Assembly: GCA_001632435.1 (NCBI GenBank)
Contig: KV423949.1
Location: 129,323-193,322, forward strand
Origin: Calocera cornea HHB12733
Lineage: Eukaryota; Basidiomycota; Dacrymycetes; Dacrymycetales; Dacrymycetaceae
DNA length: 64,000 nt
Direction: 5' to 3'
Shown here: in pieces, positions 1 through 12,982 of the stretch
Numbering within the stretch: position 1 is the stretch's first letter
Layout: each line of letters begins with the position of its first letter
Notes under the pieces: model-generated
What the model was told of the DNA's origin: nothing
Databases searched by the model: none
Seen by the model: the letters and a program-made list of their open reading frames with translations, nothing else
Program-made: the position numbers and the translations under genes

Positions 1-327
1 CGGTAGGTCGAAAGTGCCTGGGCTGCGTTGTTTATCACACCTTCTGTACAGTGACTAGAGGGCGTGTGTGTGCCGCCTACAGCGCGCAAGGGCTTACTGA
101 TAGGTCCCGTCTGAAATCTTCTCGAACAGGTCCTCTGCATCTTCTCGAACAGGTCCTGTGCATATTGCTGTTCAGGTCCACCCTTTACGGACTACCTCCG
201 ACTACAATGTCCATGGTATTTCATATGAGAGGTTTGTGACAGGTAATGAGGACGGTCCGAAATGAAATCGGTTCATTACAGCGAAAGAACGGGTTCAGAG
301 TCAAGAGCAGGAAGAAAGAAGAGAAGG
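1..327. other. 3' flank of the membrane protein gene
   Basis: No gene is supported here. The stretch carries a short repeated phrase around 117-165 (two copies of a segment containing TCTTCTCGAACAGGTCCT). It presumably holds the 3' untranslated region of the minus-strand gene that ends at 328. Confidence 0.4.
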
Positions 328-2604
328 CTAGACGTAGCTCTTTCGCAGCTGAAGCGGTGCGAGTCTTTCCGTGCTCATTTCAACACTTCTGCCATCATCG
401 CTTTCTCCAATCCACACATATTCCTTTGCAATTTTCTCAACCACTTCCTTGTTGTCAGCGTTGGAAAGTCCGTCAAATAACTGTAGGCGAGAGGCGCGGG
501 TGGCGATGTCGATCTCCCCGAAGTCGCTGTTGTTCGGTGTGATGCCCGATGAAGCGTAAGCGAACATTAGAGCGCAGACGATGAGGGTGAGTGCAGCGAA
601 GACGGCGAAGATGATGATGGAAGTGAGCGAAAGTATAACCCGATCCCTGGCAATGTTGATCCCCGCTTGTCCGGCATTGTTCCAAGGAACGGCTGCACCC
701 AAAGGCGCATCGACCTGTATTTGAGAAGCACCCAACGCGTAGGTGCAAGTGAGGAGATCCCGCATCCGGAGGTCTGCCCCGAAACGTGCCAAGTCCGGAC
801 TGGTCGCTATATTGTATATGAGATTGGTGATGGCCGTGCCCTGACTGAAAACATTGGCAACCACGGTGAAGAACGCGGTGGAATTGAGAGTAAGAGGTGC
901 GGGTGATTCGAAATCTTCGATACTATTTATCGATCCGGTCGGCAAACTGTGAACAGCGCCGACATAGCGCTGTTCAAGCGACATGATGGTCGATGACGTT
1001 AACGACTCTGACCAGCTCGAGTCGTTCAAAGAGCAAGTTTGAAATGCGGGACCGCATGTCGCCCATCCAATGGCAATGCTCGAGTCGTCGATCTCCTTGT
1101 AGCAAACGTTGATCGCATACGGCGTGGCTGTGAATCCCTGACATGCCGTCATGTTGGAAGCTGCGGCAAACCCATCAAAGGTGAAAGGCTCGAAATAAAG
1201 CATAGCGGCTGGACCTTGGGTTCGAAGGGTATCAGAAATGTTGAACTTTTCCCATGCCGTCAGATTCGTGTTGAGCGTCGAGTAGGTCGAACGATTGGGT
1301 GACTTGCGATCGTCTAAGACGGCGTTGGCAACGCAGAGCGTGTCGGTAGGGTCGTTGCTGGGGTTGCATGCCAACAGATTGGGGAGTCCATCAGCGTCGA
1401 ACACGTACGGAGGTGTGACACACTCCTCCAGGTTCGCTTGATTGCAGTAAGCGTGTCCCGGAGGTGGTTGGGGCCCCGACGTCACCACTTGGGCCACGGT
1501 CCCCGGTAACAAGTATGCGAAACATCCATCGTCGCAGAGAGTGCGGAGCGGCGTAGGGACGTTATGTGATCCTGGTAATTGACTGAGATTGGCGGTGATC
1601 GGAAAGACCTGGGTAGGGTCGGAGGTGAAGGAGTCATACGAAAATCCAATCCGGACAGACATATTTGTTTGGGTTGGGTATAGTATCGCGGTCATGTCAT
1701 ACGGAATGCACGGGCCGATACCAGACATCGTGTTGAAGTCCCAGTACGTGACCTCAAAAATGACTGCCGACTGGAGTCCAACAGTGAGGATGTTTGAAAG
1801 AAGGTAGTTAACTCCTGCAAATGCAAAGACGATGAGAACCCAGACCTTCGTCGACCAGGCCACAGAACGAGATTGCAGTAAGGACAGTTTCCCCTGGACT
1901 CCCGTAGCAGACGACAGCCCGAGGAAGGTGGCAGCATGCACCCCGGTTACAGCCTTTCTCCAGCGAACCGATTCAAGAGCAGATCCAACAAGCATGCCGA
2001 TTAGCGTTGTCCCAGCGGTTGACAAGGTGGTGATGATGAAGATGCTGTCTGTCGATGGCAAGACAAATGCGTTGGTATGGTCCGCACGAGTGGAATTCCA
2101 AGCAAACAAGGCGAGAATGGTGTAGAGGATGATGATTCCGACCATGGTCAACCCATCGAAGGAGAACCACCAACGGAAGATCTTGAAGCGAAGGAACTGA
2201 TTTGTGAAGGGTATTCGTATCGACATCACGCCGTTGATCTTGGACCCTTCGCGCTCGAAACCCTGAGAGACCGAGCTCCACCAGTTGTTGGCAAGCCGTG
2301 GTCTTCGAGGTGGAGTAGATGGTGTCGGCTTGACATCATGTTCTTGGGAAGAACCCGAGTCATTACCCGTTTGCTGGCTTGTTGTTCGATCGCCTGGACC
2401 AGGCCGTTCTGAAGCGGGTAGGAAGGCGAGCGCTTCCGGCGAGGTGGGTAGGGAATGCGAAGGAGTATGACCGCCCTCGGCGGGGAGTCGACGCATGCGA
2501 ACCACCTCCTGGGAGCTATCGTCGTTGAAAGTCAGTTGCGACATGGCACTGGAGACGCCGTCGAGAAGCTGCTGAGATTCGGTATCCGCAGACCGATGAG
2601 ACAT
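328..2604 (-). CDS. Multi-pass membrane protein, unknown function
   Basis: A single uninterrupted 758-residue frame starts at an ATG and ends in TAG. The first ~120 residues are Ser/Pro/Gln-rich and probably cytosolic. Three hydrophobic segments follow: about residues 140-170 (FKIFRWWF... side), 188-215 and 245-275. Then comes a ~370-residue hydrophilic region with many Cys and N-x-S/T sequons, and a last membrane segment near 665-695 (SLTSIIIFAVFAALTLIVCA). The Cys- and sequon-rich loop suggests an extracellular or lumenal domain. This layout, three N-terminal helices plus one C-terminal helix around a large ectodomain, recurs in uncharacterised basidiomycete proteins. I recognise no enzymatic motif. 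The short Ser/Glu-rich C-terminus ends near KSYV. Coding is credible from length and composition; function is unknown. Confidence 0.75.
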   Translation of the reverse strand: MSHRSADTESQQLLDGVSSAMSQLTFNDDSSQEVVRMRRLPAEGGHTPSHSLPTSPEALAFLPASERPGPGDRTTSQQTGNDSGSSQEHDVKPTPSTPPRRPRLANNWWSSVSQGFEREGSKINGVMSIRIPFTNQFLRFKIFRWWFSFDGLTMVGIIILYTILALFAWNSTRADHTNAFVLPSTDSIFIITTLSTAGTTLIGMLVGSALESVRWRKAVTGVHAATFLGLSSATGVQGKLSLLQSRSVAWSTKVWVLIVFAFAGVNYLLSNILTVGLQSAVIFEVTYWDFNTMSGIGPCIPYDMTAILYPTQTNMSVRIGFSYDSFTSDPTQVFPITANLSQLPGSHNVPTPLRTLCDDGCFAYLLPGTVAQVVTSGPQPPPGHAYCNQANLEECVTPPYVFDADGLPNLLACNPSNDPTDTLCVANAVLDDRKSPNRSTYSTLNTNLTAWEKFNISDTLRTQGPAAMLYFEPFTFDGFAAASNMTACQGFTATPYAINVCYKEIDDSSIAIGWATCGPAFQTCSLNDSSWSESLTSSTIMSLEQRYVGAVHSLPTGSINSIEDFESPAPLTLNSTAFFTVVANVFSQGTAITNLIYNIATSPDLARFGADLRMRDLLTCTYALGASQIQVDAPLGAAVPWNNAGQAGINIARDRVILSLTSIIIFAVFAALTLIVCALMFAYASSGITPNNSDFGEIDIATRASRLQLFDGLSNADNKEVVEKIAKEYVWIGESDDGRSVEMSTERLAPLQLRKSYV

Positions 2605-3738
2605 GAATACAGTGAGAGTTTCAACCCTCTTATATATGTCTCGGGGCTGAAACGAAGTCCCCCTGGCTGCTCACCTTCAGGACGCGATCACTTAATGAGT
2701 GATGATCCAGGATATGACCCATCTTGGCAGAGTTTTGTCACTCGTGGTCGGAGGCCGGAGTTCTTCAGTGATTACCGGCTTAGGTAATGTACCACATCCG
2801 GACGACCATTCGCGCGAAAGGGGCCCAGGGCACGTTGATGAACGTGAATAAGGAGCGCTGGGCCAATGAATGATTGGCGCCGGAATGAGAGATCAGACAG
2901 CTGTGCGTTGGGCGATGCGCCTCGTGTTGGGAAGGTGCAGTGTGTGAAAGACCCTTGCAGCCACGGCGTGGAAAAGGGGCTAGGCGGCAGTAGAACTGAA
3001 TTGCAGGCAATTTCCGATAGGTTGCGCGATCAGAGGCAGTGGTTCAGCACGGTTAATGTGCTGCGGACTATCAGAAAGCCGAGACATGAGCAGACGACAT
3101 GAGGTTTCGAAGTCGAGATAGGAGCAACGACACGGAATCTCAGCTCATCCACCGGCACCGCTCCGACGCGAAGCCCTTTGCAACTTGTGTCATCACGCAC
3201 GAGGCACATTTGACTGTCATGATTATTGAGTTCCTCATGGCGCTCTACTGCTAACTAGCAACTGCGCGCCTGTTAAGACCAAGATTCCAACCTCTTCCAT
3301 TTCAGAAGAAGAGAAAGACATGATTAAGATACATTGGTAGAGCGCGTCGAGGGGGTCGACAAAATGGCAAGCCAAAACTATGGGACAATCGAAGCAAGCG
3401 GATCAAAGGCGGAACGAAACAGATATACGATGCGGTGCGCCGCGGAAGGACAGGACAGAGACCGGTACAGCCAAGGCGGCCGGCGTCCACGCCCGGTTAG
3501 AGGACACCATTAAGGGTGTGCACCAGTAACCAGTTGACGCCAGAGAAAATCGTGATGACTGGAGCTCCAAGGGAGAATATGACGTAAAGGTATGGTGGTA
3601 CAGAGAGAGATCCGATCGATCCGGGTAATGGTACACATTCTGGTTTGTTTTTCTTGTCGGTTCGGTTCGGGTTCGTTCGAGAGGTCGTAGATCCAGGATA
3701 TGGGAACAAATGGGGAAAAAGTCTAAGACAGGGGATGA
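2605..3738. other. Intergenic, promoter side of the membrane protein gene
   Basis: 1.1 kb between the start of the membrane protein gene and the stop codon of the Cdc24 gene, both on the minus strand. It should hold the promoter of the former and the 3' UTR of the latter. I see no convincing ORF, RNA gene or repeat. Confidence 0.5.
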
Positions 3739-6700
3739 TCAAGGCTGCACGAACAGCTTGATCTGGTGCGAGGCGGCTGCCACCTCCATCGCCATAGCCA
3801 GGTCGTCCGGCCCGCCGAGGCTGACCAGGTCGCCCTCCTCGTCCATGTACTTGATGCGCAGCGGCCCGAGGGACTCGCCACCGCAGAGCTCGATCTTTCT
3901 CCGAAGCTTGCTCATGAGCTCCTGGTGGCCAATATTCCGCTGCACCGTGATGGCGAACAGGTCGGAGCGGAAGGACACCTTGACCATGACGGGCTTGTTG
4001 ATAGTCGGGACACCGGGCTGCATGGGCAGCGAGGGGAGATTTTGCGGGGCAGGCGAGTTGCTGCGGGAAGAAAAGACCTGCGAGCGCGCGGTGCGTAGGG
4101 GCGGCTGGACAGCCACCATCGGCACGATCTGGGCGCTGTGCGTGGGGATCGGCGGCTGGGGGCGGATGTACTGCAGCGTGCCATTCGGCAGCTGCGCGGT
4201 AGCGGTAGCCAGGAGCGAGCTGTCGTTGGAGCCGAAGGGCGTGTCCGGGCTCTGGTACGGGAAGGTGGGGGAGTCCGAGTCGTCCGTGTTCTCCTCAGCG
4301 GTGGACTGGCTGCTCCCGCTCTCGCGCTTCTGACCGCCCGTGTTGATCGCCAGGGCCGGGACGGGGACGGGCGGGAGCAGGCGGGTCTGCTGCGGTACGT
4401 ACGGGGCGGGGGAGGACACGCTGCGGCTGCGGTTGCCGGTGCTCGTGCTCTCGCTGTCGGAGCGCGAGGCGGACGATTTGCGCGGCGGCATCGGCGTCGT
4501 GGTAGCGACGGCGGGTACGTCAGGTGTGCTGGAGCTGGCATAATTCTGGACGGTGCGCATCCTGCTCTGGCTCGACTGCCTGCTACCCATGCTCATGCCC
4601 TGACCGAGCCTGGAGGGGGGCAGCTGACCGGAGGTGGACAGCGGGGATGCGGGGGCGTTGCCGAAGCTGGCCTCGCTCTGCGCGCTCATGGCGGACATAT
4701 TTGACATCATGCGCGGCATGGGCGGAGGGGCGGGATAGCCGTACTGCCCGCGCCAGGCGGCGTTCGTCGGTCCGTCCGTGCCCTCTGTGCGCGCGCGCTG
4801 GGGAACGACGGGCGGTTCCTGGCCGCGCGGGACGGATGCGCTCGCCGCGTGGTCCCTCCTCCTAGGCTGTTGCTGGTTGGCGTCCGAGTCCCGGTCCGAG
4901 AAGTCGGACTGCGACTGCGATTGCTGAGCCTGGGCGGAGGACGTGGGCGGGAAAGGCGCGTGCATGCCGCGCGGCGGCTGCTGGTGCATGTACGGGTGCT
5001 GGCCCTGCCCGGGGAGCGTGGGCGGGCGCGCATCCGCGCCGACGGAGAAGCCGCGCTCGTGGAGGGGTGCGTGGGAGGTGGAGATGGAGGCGGCGCGGGA
5101 GCGCACCTCGCGCCGGTCGCGCTGGGCCGCGATGAGCTTGCTGATTGCCGTCTCCCACTGGCGGAGTTGCTCCTCGGTGCGACAGCGGAGGACGAGGAAC
5201 TCTTGCGTGTTGCCCACGTCCGTCCAGGTGATCACGAGCGGGTAGGCGGTCGAGTATGTCCCATACGAGGATGCGCCACCTGCAACATCAACATCATCAG
5301 CACGCTGCCTTCCATTGTTATCCATCGCGCAATACGTACTCTGCGGCGCCTCCGCCTGTGCGCGGATGATGTTGCTCAGATAGATCCGCCCCTTGAGGGA
5401 GAGCGGGCTCGTCCGTGCATTTTTAGGTGGAAGGGGCGGGGGCGGGCCGGGTGTGCCCGAGCCCTTGCGCAGGGAGCCCTTGCCCGCGAGGATGTTGTTC
5501 TTGCGCTTCCCATCCTGCCAGGTGGTCGGGTTCGCGGCTTGTTCCTGTCGCATGGATTAGCATGCCTTGTTCGCGATGTCAAGGAAACAGCAGTATGTAC
5601 CTTGCAGCAGAGGATGATCTTCTCAAAAAGGAAGACATGATACTCCCTATCCTGATCTCCCTTGGTGACCATGAAGATCTCATCCAGCACAAGGTCGCCG
5701 AAGTTGTCCAGGTGGTGGCCCTTCCAGTCCTCGACGCGCCGGCGGAGCCCGCGCACAGTCTGCGCGTTCTCGTACTGCCGCTGGCTCTCGTTCACGTGGT
5801 CTGCATAGGCCATCGCCGCCTGCAGCCCGTCGGACACAGACTTGTGGTGCGGGTTGGTAGGCGGAGTGACCTTGAGTAGGTCCTGCGGGGGAAGCAGGGA
5901 GTTAGCTGGCAGAAAATCACTGATAGGAATCCTGGCTTACCTTAAGCAGGAGCGGGTACCGGCAAATGCGCTGCACCGGCTTGATAAGGAACGCCTGGAG
6001 CTCGCTCCTCGCGTCGATTTTCGCATCCGGCAATTGCTGTTGTCACCCATCAGAATCTGTCCATACCACCCAAGATGCGATCAAAAGCACTCACAACCAA
6101 GCTATCCATCTGCTCCACCACCAGTTCTCCCGCGCGACTGAAGTTGGCGCAGTACGGGATGTAGGTATCAAACAGGCTCTGTGCGCTCGTGAACACAACG
6201 CCCCAGTCCTGCTCCGCATCGGGCAGCTCGGCAGTCTTCTCCACCTCGATGAGAAAGCGCCGCTGCTGGTCGAGTATATGCCGCAGGTTCGAGAAGATGT
6301 CGTGGATTGTATCCTGGGTGAGGATCTTCTGGCGGCCGAGGGCGGTCGCGTATTCCTGCAAGTAAAGAAGATCCCATATCAACACCTAACGCGCATACAT
6401 GACATCACCACGCAGCGAGAGCACGTACATGAAGGTTCTCCAGGTCCTGCACGTACTTGCGCTCCGTCCCGAGTATCTCGGTGACGACATGCTTGCGCCC
6501 GCGCTCGTGTTCGTCAGACGGACCGGCGGATGGTAGCCCGGAGGCTGGGAGAGCAGCTCGGAGCACGTCCTTGGCGGCGGACGCGGACGCGTCGCCGTCC
6601 ACCGGAGGCAGCATGGTGGGGGGCATGAGGTCGAGTAAGTGCGAGACGGCATGCACGACCTAAGTTAGGTTGCAACAAAGAACGCCAGTTAGTTAGGGGT

Positions 6701-7355
6701 AAGTGCGGGGTTAACCAGCTACGAGCGCACGTACCTTGACGAACCCGTTGGTGTCGTCCCCCTGCAGTTCGCCGACAGTGAAGCTCGGCGGCCCCTTCCA
6801 CTGGCCCGCGTTCTTAAGCTTCGTGATGGCCATCGAGAAGAAGATGATGGCCTTCTTGGCGTCATTGAGGGAGAACTGCTCGCCCTCGAGCGCCTCGGGC
6901 CGCGCATCAACGCTTGTGATCGGATCGCTGCCGTAGGGAGGGGACAGGTTCCAGATGTACACCAGGGGGACGCCTAGGCGGAAGAGGTCCCATAGCTGGG
7001 AGACAGGGTTGGACGAGTCGCGCTTCGGTGTCGGCTGGGAGGGGTACGCCGAGCCGTCGATGGTGCTGTTGCGCGGGTGGGCGGAGAGTGGGGATGCGGC
7101 TGCAAGGGGGAAGAAGACGGAGAAGCCGCGGACACGAGCCAGGCGCGTGCGGAGGGTCGAGCACTGCTGGTAGAGGCTTGCGCTCGAGCTCGCACCGCGG
7201 TTCAGGAGCGTGTTCTGGATGAAGGGCGCGGAGAGCGGGAGGTTGCCGCCGTTGGCCGCGCTTGGGCCGGTACTGGTCGGGATCGAGGCGGAGGAGGGGA
7301 GGTCGAGACCCGGCTGTGCGCCGTGCAGGGATTTCTTGCGGATGGACGCGGCCAT
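3739..7355 (-). CDS. cdc24: Cdc24-type Rho guanine nucleotide exchange factor
   Basis: Guanine nucleotide exchange factor for Cdc42, the polarity GTPase. Seven exons on the minus strand: 7355-6735, 6659-6429, 6355-6095, 6036-5941, 5882-5601, 5544-5340 and 5279-3739. They close to one 1078-residue frame. Domain order is that of fungal Cdc24. A CDC24-type calponin-homology region comes first (DPxSxLWDLFRLGVPL-like, ~residues 130-215). A DH/RhoGEF domain follows (TEILGTERKYVQDLENL to FLIKPVQRICRYPLLLK). Next is a split PH domain (EYHVFLFEKIILCCK ... TQEFLVLRCRTEEQLRQW). A ~350-residue Ser/Pro/Gln-rich linker leads to a C-terminal PB1 domain (VKVSFRSDLFAITV ... IKYMDEEGDLVSLGGPDDL). PB1 normally binds the Bem1/Scd2 scaffold. 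The intron 5339-5280 is 60 nt and in frame, so its retention would add 20 residues inside the PH domain. The start is the ATG giving MAASIRKKS; upstream codons are low-complexity 5' UTR. Confidence 0.95.
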
Positions 7356-10300
7356 GGTGGGATTTTTCTTGCTTTGAGCGGAGGGGAGGGGGAGGGTGGG
7401 CAGGGCCCAACGGTGGATAGGGGAGGTCAGGCGCGGCGGTGGTGGTGGTGAACAGTAGTAGTATAACACAGAGTGAGAAGGCAGAGAGGGCGTGTGCGAT
7501 GATTGTGCTGGGGGGGAGGTGGTGGTCGGGATGAGGAAGACGGCGACGAGGTCTGATGCAGCAGATGCGAGCGTTGCAGCGAGGGCAGGGCAGAGCAAAG
7601 AGGCCTAACCCCCCCGTTGTGTGCAGGGGTTTGGCGGTGCCCTCACGCGGGGCAACTCTGTGTCCACACGCTCACTCCCGACACCCCCGATCCAGACCCC
7701 ATTTTGCGCACGGGTCGAGGGGACGGCCGCGGTCGGGGTCCCGCGGGTTAGAGGGGAGCATTTTTGCTCCCGCCAGGGGCGATACGCGATACGACGGGCC
7801 GCGTGCTGCGTCCGCTCCAACGGCACCCCGTCACAACCCAGAACCAGCCAGACAGAGAGGTCGGCGATAATGGCGATCAGGGTCGTCCCATCACCCAATC
7901 ACCCAATCACCCATCACCATCACCCATGCCAGACCACCAGAATGTCAGAATGCCAGAAGATGAAGGAGAACGGCCTGGGTTGTAGTGATGCAACTGTACA
8001 GTTCTTCACAACAGTTGTAACCGTTCTACAGTATGATGGCGCCGTTGTCCTATCAAAGGATAAAAGACAAAAGGACAACGAACGTCCATTGCTCCAATCC
8101 CTATTATCGACTCATGGTTGCTTTTTAGGAAGGTGCGCTTGTTTGCCGGTGCGCGGGCAGAGAGCCGGCGCACAGGTGCTGGCTCCAACATACGCATCCT
8201 TGGTGCTTTCCCGCCTGCGACCTTTCCCGCTCTGGCCACCTACTGACCACCTTCTGACCACAACCCAAATCAATGCATATCCCCGACATCAGCCCGGTCC
8301 CCTGGTCCCCCAGACCCCTATCATACATAGCAGCCCAGGCCCCTCTCCCTTCCCAGCTCACAATGCCTTCCTCCGCGTCTCGTCGCCATGCCACTTCCCC
8401 CACTCTGCTTCCACTGCTTCCGCCTTCCCCGATCTGCCCCCGTTCAGGCCAAGGCTGGGCTTCTTCCGCCGCAGACCCCCGGACACCCTTCGCTCCCCGA
8501 AAATGTAAATAAACGGCGCGACTCGCGTCGCCGCGCAACTGTATTGTCCCGGTTGATTATTGATTATCGGTCGTCGGTCGTCTATGGCGCTGATTGTCTT
8601 TCTGCCTCTGCCTCTGCCTACTGGCTCTGGCTCCCCGCAGCCTCATTGGCTCGTAGCCACTAGCTCGCAGGCGCGCTGGCACGGTAGGTTGGTGGGTGCG
8701 AAGTGTCTGCCAGGCGTGTGCCGCTGCCAGGCGCGCCCAATCCAGAGCGCTCCAGCCCGAGCAAGACAATGGTTATGACACGTGTACCACCCTCAAACGC
8801 AAACCAAACCCAACAATAATCCGCTTCGTTTCGGCTCGGTTCGTTTCACCTCCCACACCCATACACCCACTACGCGCCCTCAGATCACTCCCGCCTGTTT
8901 CCGCTCCCATGGAGCAGGAGCAGGAGCAGGGCCCGGACCCCGGCGCCCGATCCGGTCCCCATTTCTCGATTTCGATCTTCGTGCTTGCTTCCCAGCCTTG
9001 CTTCCCCTTGCTTCTCCGGCCGCTTCCAGCGCTTCCAGGAGCTTCTTCCTTATATCCCCGTTTCTCTACGACTTCACAGCGACCCCCGCCCAGCACACGA
9101 ATATTGATATTGACTCTCGTCCAGACCCGTAGCACCCGCTCCAGACCCCTGCCCACAACAATATATATGCCTGGTACAGCAGGACCAAGGACCCTTGCCG
9201 GATCGGGCTCCCCGGTTGCCGAAAGCGGCTTGGTTATCTCACACCTTTCCTGCTTGACAGGCCACCTCTCGGCCGGGCCGACCCCTACCCTGGCGCATCT
9301 TATCATAGGCACAGACAGGGTCGGCAGGGGTTGAGTGTCAAGTGTTGAGCTGTAAGAATCAAGAGGTGTACTCCCGAGGGTGGAAATGATGCAAGTTCAT
9401 GTGCCTTACGCGCAAACAGCCCTGAGACCTCTACAGTACTATAGTCGTTATTTCATCACACCCGTCCGGTACCAGCGCGGAAGCCGTCCATTCCACCCAC
9501 ACCTCGCATGCCACCCCTGGCTAGCTCAGGGCTCATGCGGGGAGCAGCCAGTTTGTCCGGCACAGTGCCCTGGTGCCCGCAAGGCACGCTTGACGTGCGC
9601 CGCACAGCGCTACGGGAATCTCAATGCAATTTGTCCGATCCCTGCTCCGCAACTCCGCCAGACCGCGCGGAGCCGGGACGGAGGCGCGGCACCCCTGCAA
9701 TTTCTCGATCCCGCTCCCGTTGTTCCCATTCAGCCCCGAAGCGCGATATGCTGCCCACAGGGTACTGGCCCGCCCGTGTGTCCATGTCATGGTGCCTTGC
9801 GCGCGACATGCGACGTGACGGGCCCATGAAAGGCGCCGCCACACATGTATCGGGGACAAGGCGGACGTGCCATTTCCTCACTCTGTCCAGGCTAATCATT
9901 GTGGTCTGGCTGCCCGTCGTCGTCACCGTCGAGCAACGTGTTCCGGGGTCCTCCCAGGAAGCGTCGCTCGCTTCCCCCCTTCTGCGCGCATGCGTTCTAG
10001 ATCTTCCACAGACCGGGCCACGCCTCCCCCTTCTCTTACCATTTCTCGTTGCTTCTTTTGTTGCCTTTTTCCACGGCTCGTTTCCTCTCTGGGAACGAAA
10101 GAGGTCATCCGTTGCCGTCGTTGCGAGGTTTAGGAGACGAACGTGAATCGAGGGCCCCGTCTGGCGATTTCATTTGCCGCATCGATTTCGATATCGGGCT
10201 GGCGACCGTTGTGCTGGTTCTGTATTTCTGTGAATACGATGCAAGACACGGCAGCCACATGCAAGACATGAAGATCATGAGGGACATGCATACATGAATG

Positions 10301-12888
10301 TGAAGCGCGAGAAGGCTAATAATGCGCCCTTTGGGGGTCCACATGCCGGAGAGTCAGGGTAGTACCCACGGTCCCCTGGTTGCACACGGTCCCGCCGGAC
10401 CCGTATATGAGAGACACTCCCCTGTCGGCAGGGCCCGCCGACGGCAGTACTGGCCCGGCCTGGCCCACGGCACGCATTCCAGTTGCGATTCGAATGAACC
10501 CCCGCTGCCGTTTCTGTGAGACAGAAAGCTGGCAGCTGCTTTCCATGGCTTGTTCTATGCTTTCTACGTTCGAGAAAGGTGGAGAGCGACAAAAAATGTC
10601 ATGGAATGTGCCGGGGTCGTGGGAAGTGTTGGAGCTGCTCGGGCCTGCCCGGGTTGGAGGGGCTTCCCGAAGACAGTTCCCGGAGAAGAGAAGCGAACTG
10701 TTGTTACAATTCTGCCCGTAAGCAAAGCTGTGTTGTGGTAAAATTGGGAGGCTGTTCAATTCTGGCTTCGTCGTGTCGTAACAGGAGGGAGGGAGCCGGG
10801 GGAATGCCGTCACCGCTATGTATTCCCTGGGCGAGTTATAGTATTACGCCTGCATTGCATTTGCAGTCATCCATGGACCCATGACAACTGAAATAAGTCT
10901 TCCGCCAGGCATACAAAGTGTGCATTCCTTGTATAATTGTCAACGTAAGACATATAATACACTATGATACTATATGCCCCGCTCTGGCAGACCCTACCCA
11001 TTTACAGCAAGTCAATGCCAAACGATGATGCACCGGTGTCTCAGGCGTTGCCGACCTCGGATGCCGGCCGCCTGCCTGTATCAGATCGGACCCGGTGGGT
11101 ATGGGGAAGGGGTTTACAGAGGGATGCGAAGCGGGGTTTGGGGTGCGGGTTGTCACAAGGCGGAGGACTGGAATGCGGAAGTTGTGTGGAATGTTCGATG
11201 GAGTAGGAGAGAGATGCGGGGTGCGTTTTGCGCTTACGGTTGAAGCGGAACAAAAGATGAACCGCACTTCTTCCTAAGTGAAGTAGAATGAATCTGGACT
11301 TCTGTACCGCCTACAGATGGAATGCGGTGGAGCGTGTGTTCTTAGAACAGGTGCATTTCTGCAGAAAGTAGATGTAGACGTGCGCTCCGTGAAGGAGAAA
11401 CTTCATGAGTCCAGACCTGGCGTTTAGCTTGGTTCGGGCATCATCAACGTTTGCCCACGCAATTCGAAATAACCGTTGTCGACAGAAAACAGCCGAGAAA
11501 TTGACGAAGAGCAAACGTCGACAAGGCACGAATCGACGTATTCTAGCCAACCAAGAGCACAGTGATCGACGAGTCTCCTTCATGGAGGTTTCCGAGGAGA
11601 AAAGAGGGTCGGGCTCATTCGAAGCCTACCATCAGAGATAGCCTCGTGAGCTTGTACAGGTTCGAAGTAGGAAAAGCCTATGGAGTGCAAGTGCAGAACC
11701 TCAATCAAAAGAGTTCAGAGCCTAATCACCGCTAACTCAGCAGCCAGCCCAAACTATCGATTAACATCCGTAGTCAACAACACCCCAAATTATCGCCTCG
11801 ATCAACCCCGTAGCTGCATGCATCGCCGGCACAAGCTCCAGCATCCCACCCACGCGTAGCACACAGAAATAAATTCCCACCACGGCGGTCCGGCCTCGCC
11901 TGATGGCCGAAAGGCTGACCAACCCCAGCCTGAGGGTCCATTGTCACCTGCCCAGCATTCCTCGACAATCACATTGTTCGCTTCCCATCACCATTGCGAC
12001 AATCACATCATTTCCCACTTGGGCTGTCAGATGCATATATGGGCGTTGCGTTGGTTACAGAGGTACTGGCATGACGCGGTGGAGCTCTGCGCAGTTGTAC
12101 GCGCTCGTGTCGCCCAAGGTTCAGTGGGAGATAACTGAACCTTGCGCGCCTCGCGGGCCGGGCCGGCTCCCACTGCGCCCTGCCGCTCAGCTCGACGCTC
12201 GGAGAACAACTTTCCTCTAGCGGCTCGCGACTAGCAGCGACGAGCAGCAGAAGAACCTCGGCTCACCCACTCATCCGCTCGTCAGCTGCCAGTCGCGTCA
12301 TCCTCTGACTCGGGCTCAGGCTACTTTGCTGTCAGCATTCTGCGAGGTTCGTGTGCCCGACTGCCCTGGCCGGGCAGACCGGCGAGCCCGGCGAGCCCTC
12401 TGATGTCTTCGTCCGGTCTTCCCTCCCTCGTGCTCAACAGTTCGACGAGACACATACCGGGCTACTGCAGCTGGTAGTCGTAGGTGTCACGCTCGTCGGC
12501 TGTGGCTCCTGCTTAGGGTACCGGAGCAGTATTCCCTTGACCATTGGCTACCCGGCCTCTGCGGGGGACTCTGTTGTGGGCGGCGGGGAGGTGGGTTGAG
12601 CGCGGCCGCGTCACAGTACAGGTCGGAGGCTTCGTCGATGAGGTAGCGCTGGCCTAGGCTAGGCTGTCCCATTGTGTGCGGCGCTCGGCGCGGGCTTGGA
12701 TGAGACGGGAGTTCCTGGGTGTGGGTTAGCGTGCCCCCACCGGCAAGCAGAAGCCCGCCGTGTGTCTCTGCATCCTGGAGACCAGGCAACTGGGCGCCTC
12801 GTGCATAAGGAGCAGCATGCCGCATCAGGAGCCGCTTGAAGATCAGGCTCGGCTTGAGGCCTTCGAGGCTTCGAATTGCCTGTCATCC
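7356..12888. other. Gene-poor 5.5-kb stretch upstream of cdc24
   Basis: No ORF here has protein-like composition, and none joins others by convincing splice sites. The first ~1.5 kb is C/T-rich in a way typical of basidiomycete 5' flanks. A hairpin lies at 10424-10442 (GTCGGC stem, 7-nt loop) and a short inverted repeat at 11265-11283. I found no tRNA, rRNA or transposon ends. It may be a long regulatory or non-coding-RNA region, or decayed repeats too old to read by eye. Confidence 0.45.
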
Positions 12889-12982
12889 GAAATGAAAGAC
12901 TCTAGAATACCCGTGTCAGGGATGTATACACAACACATCAGAATGCCTCTGTAGACATGTCGCATTTTCACTGCTCTCCACC

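Noticed and set aside
9508..10146. 212-codon plus-strand frame in the gene-poor region
   Set aside because: Low-complexity Ser/Arg/Pro composition, several other frames open over the same bases, and no splice partner or motif.
10424..10442. Hairpin GTCGGC…GCCGAC as a regulatory RNA element
   Set aside because: Isolated in GC-rich DNA where short stems are expected, and there is no associated gene or terminator-like context.
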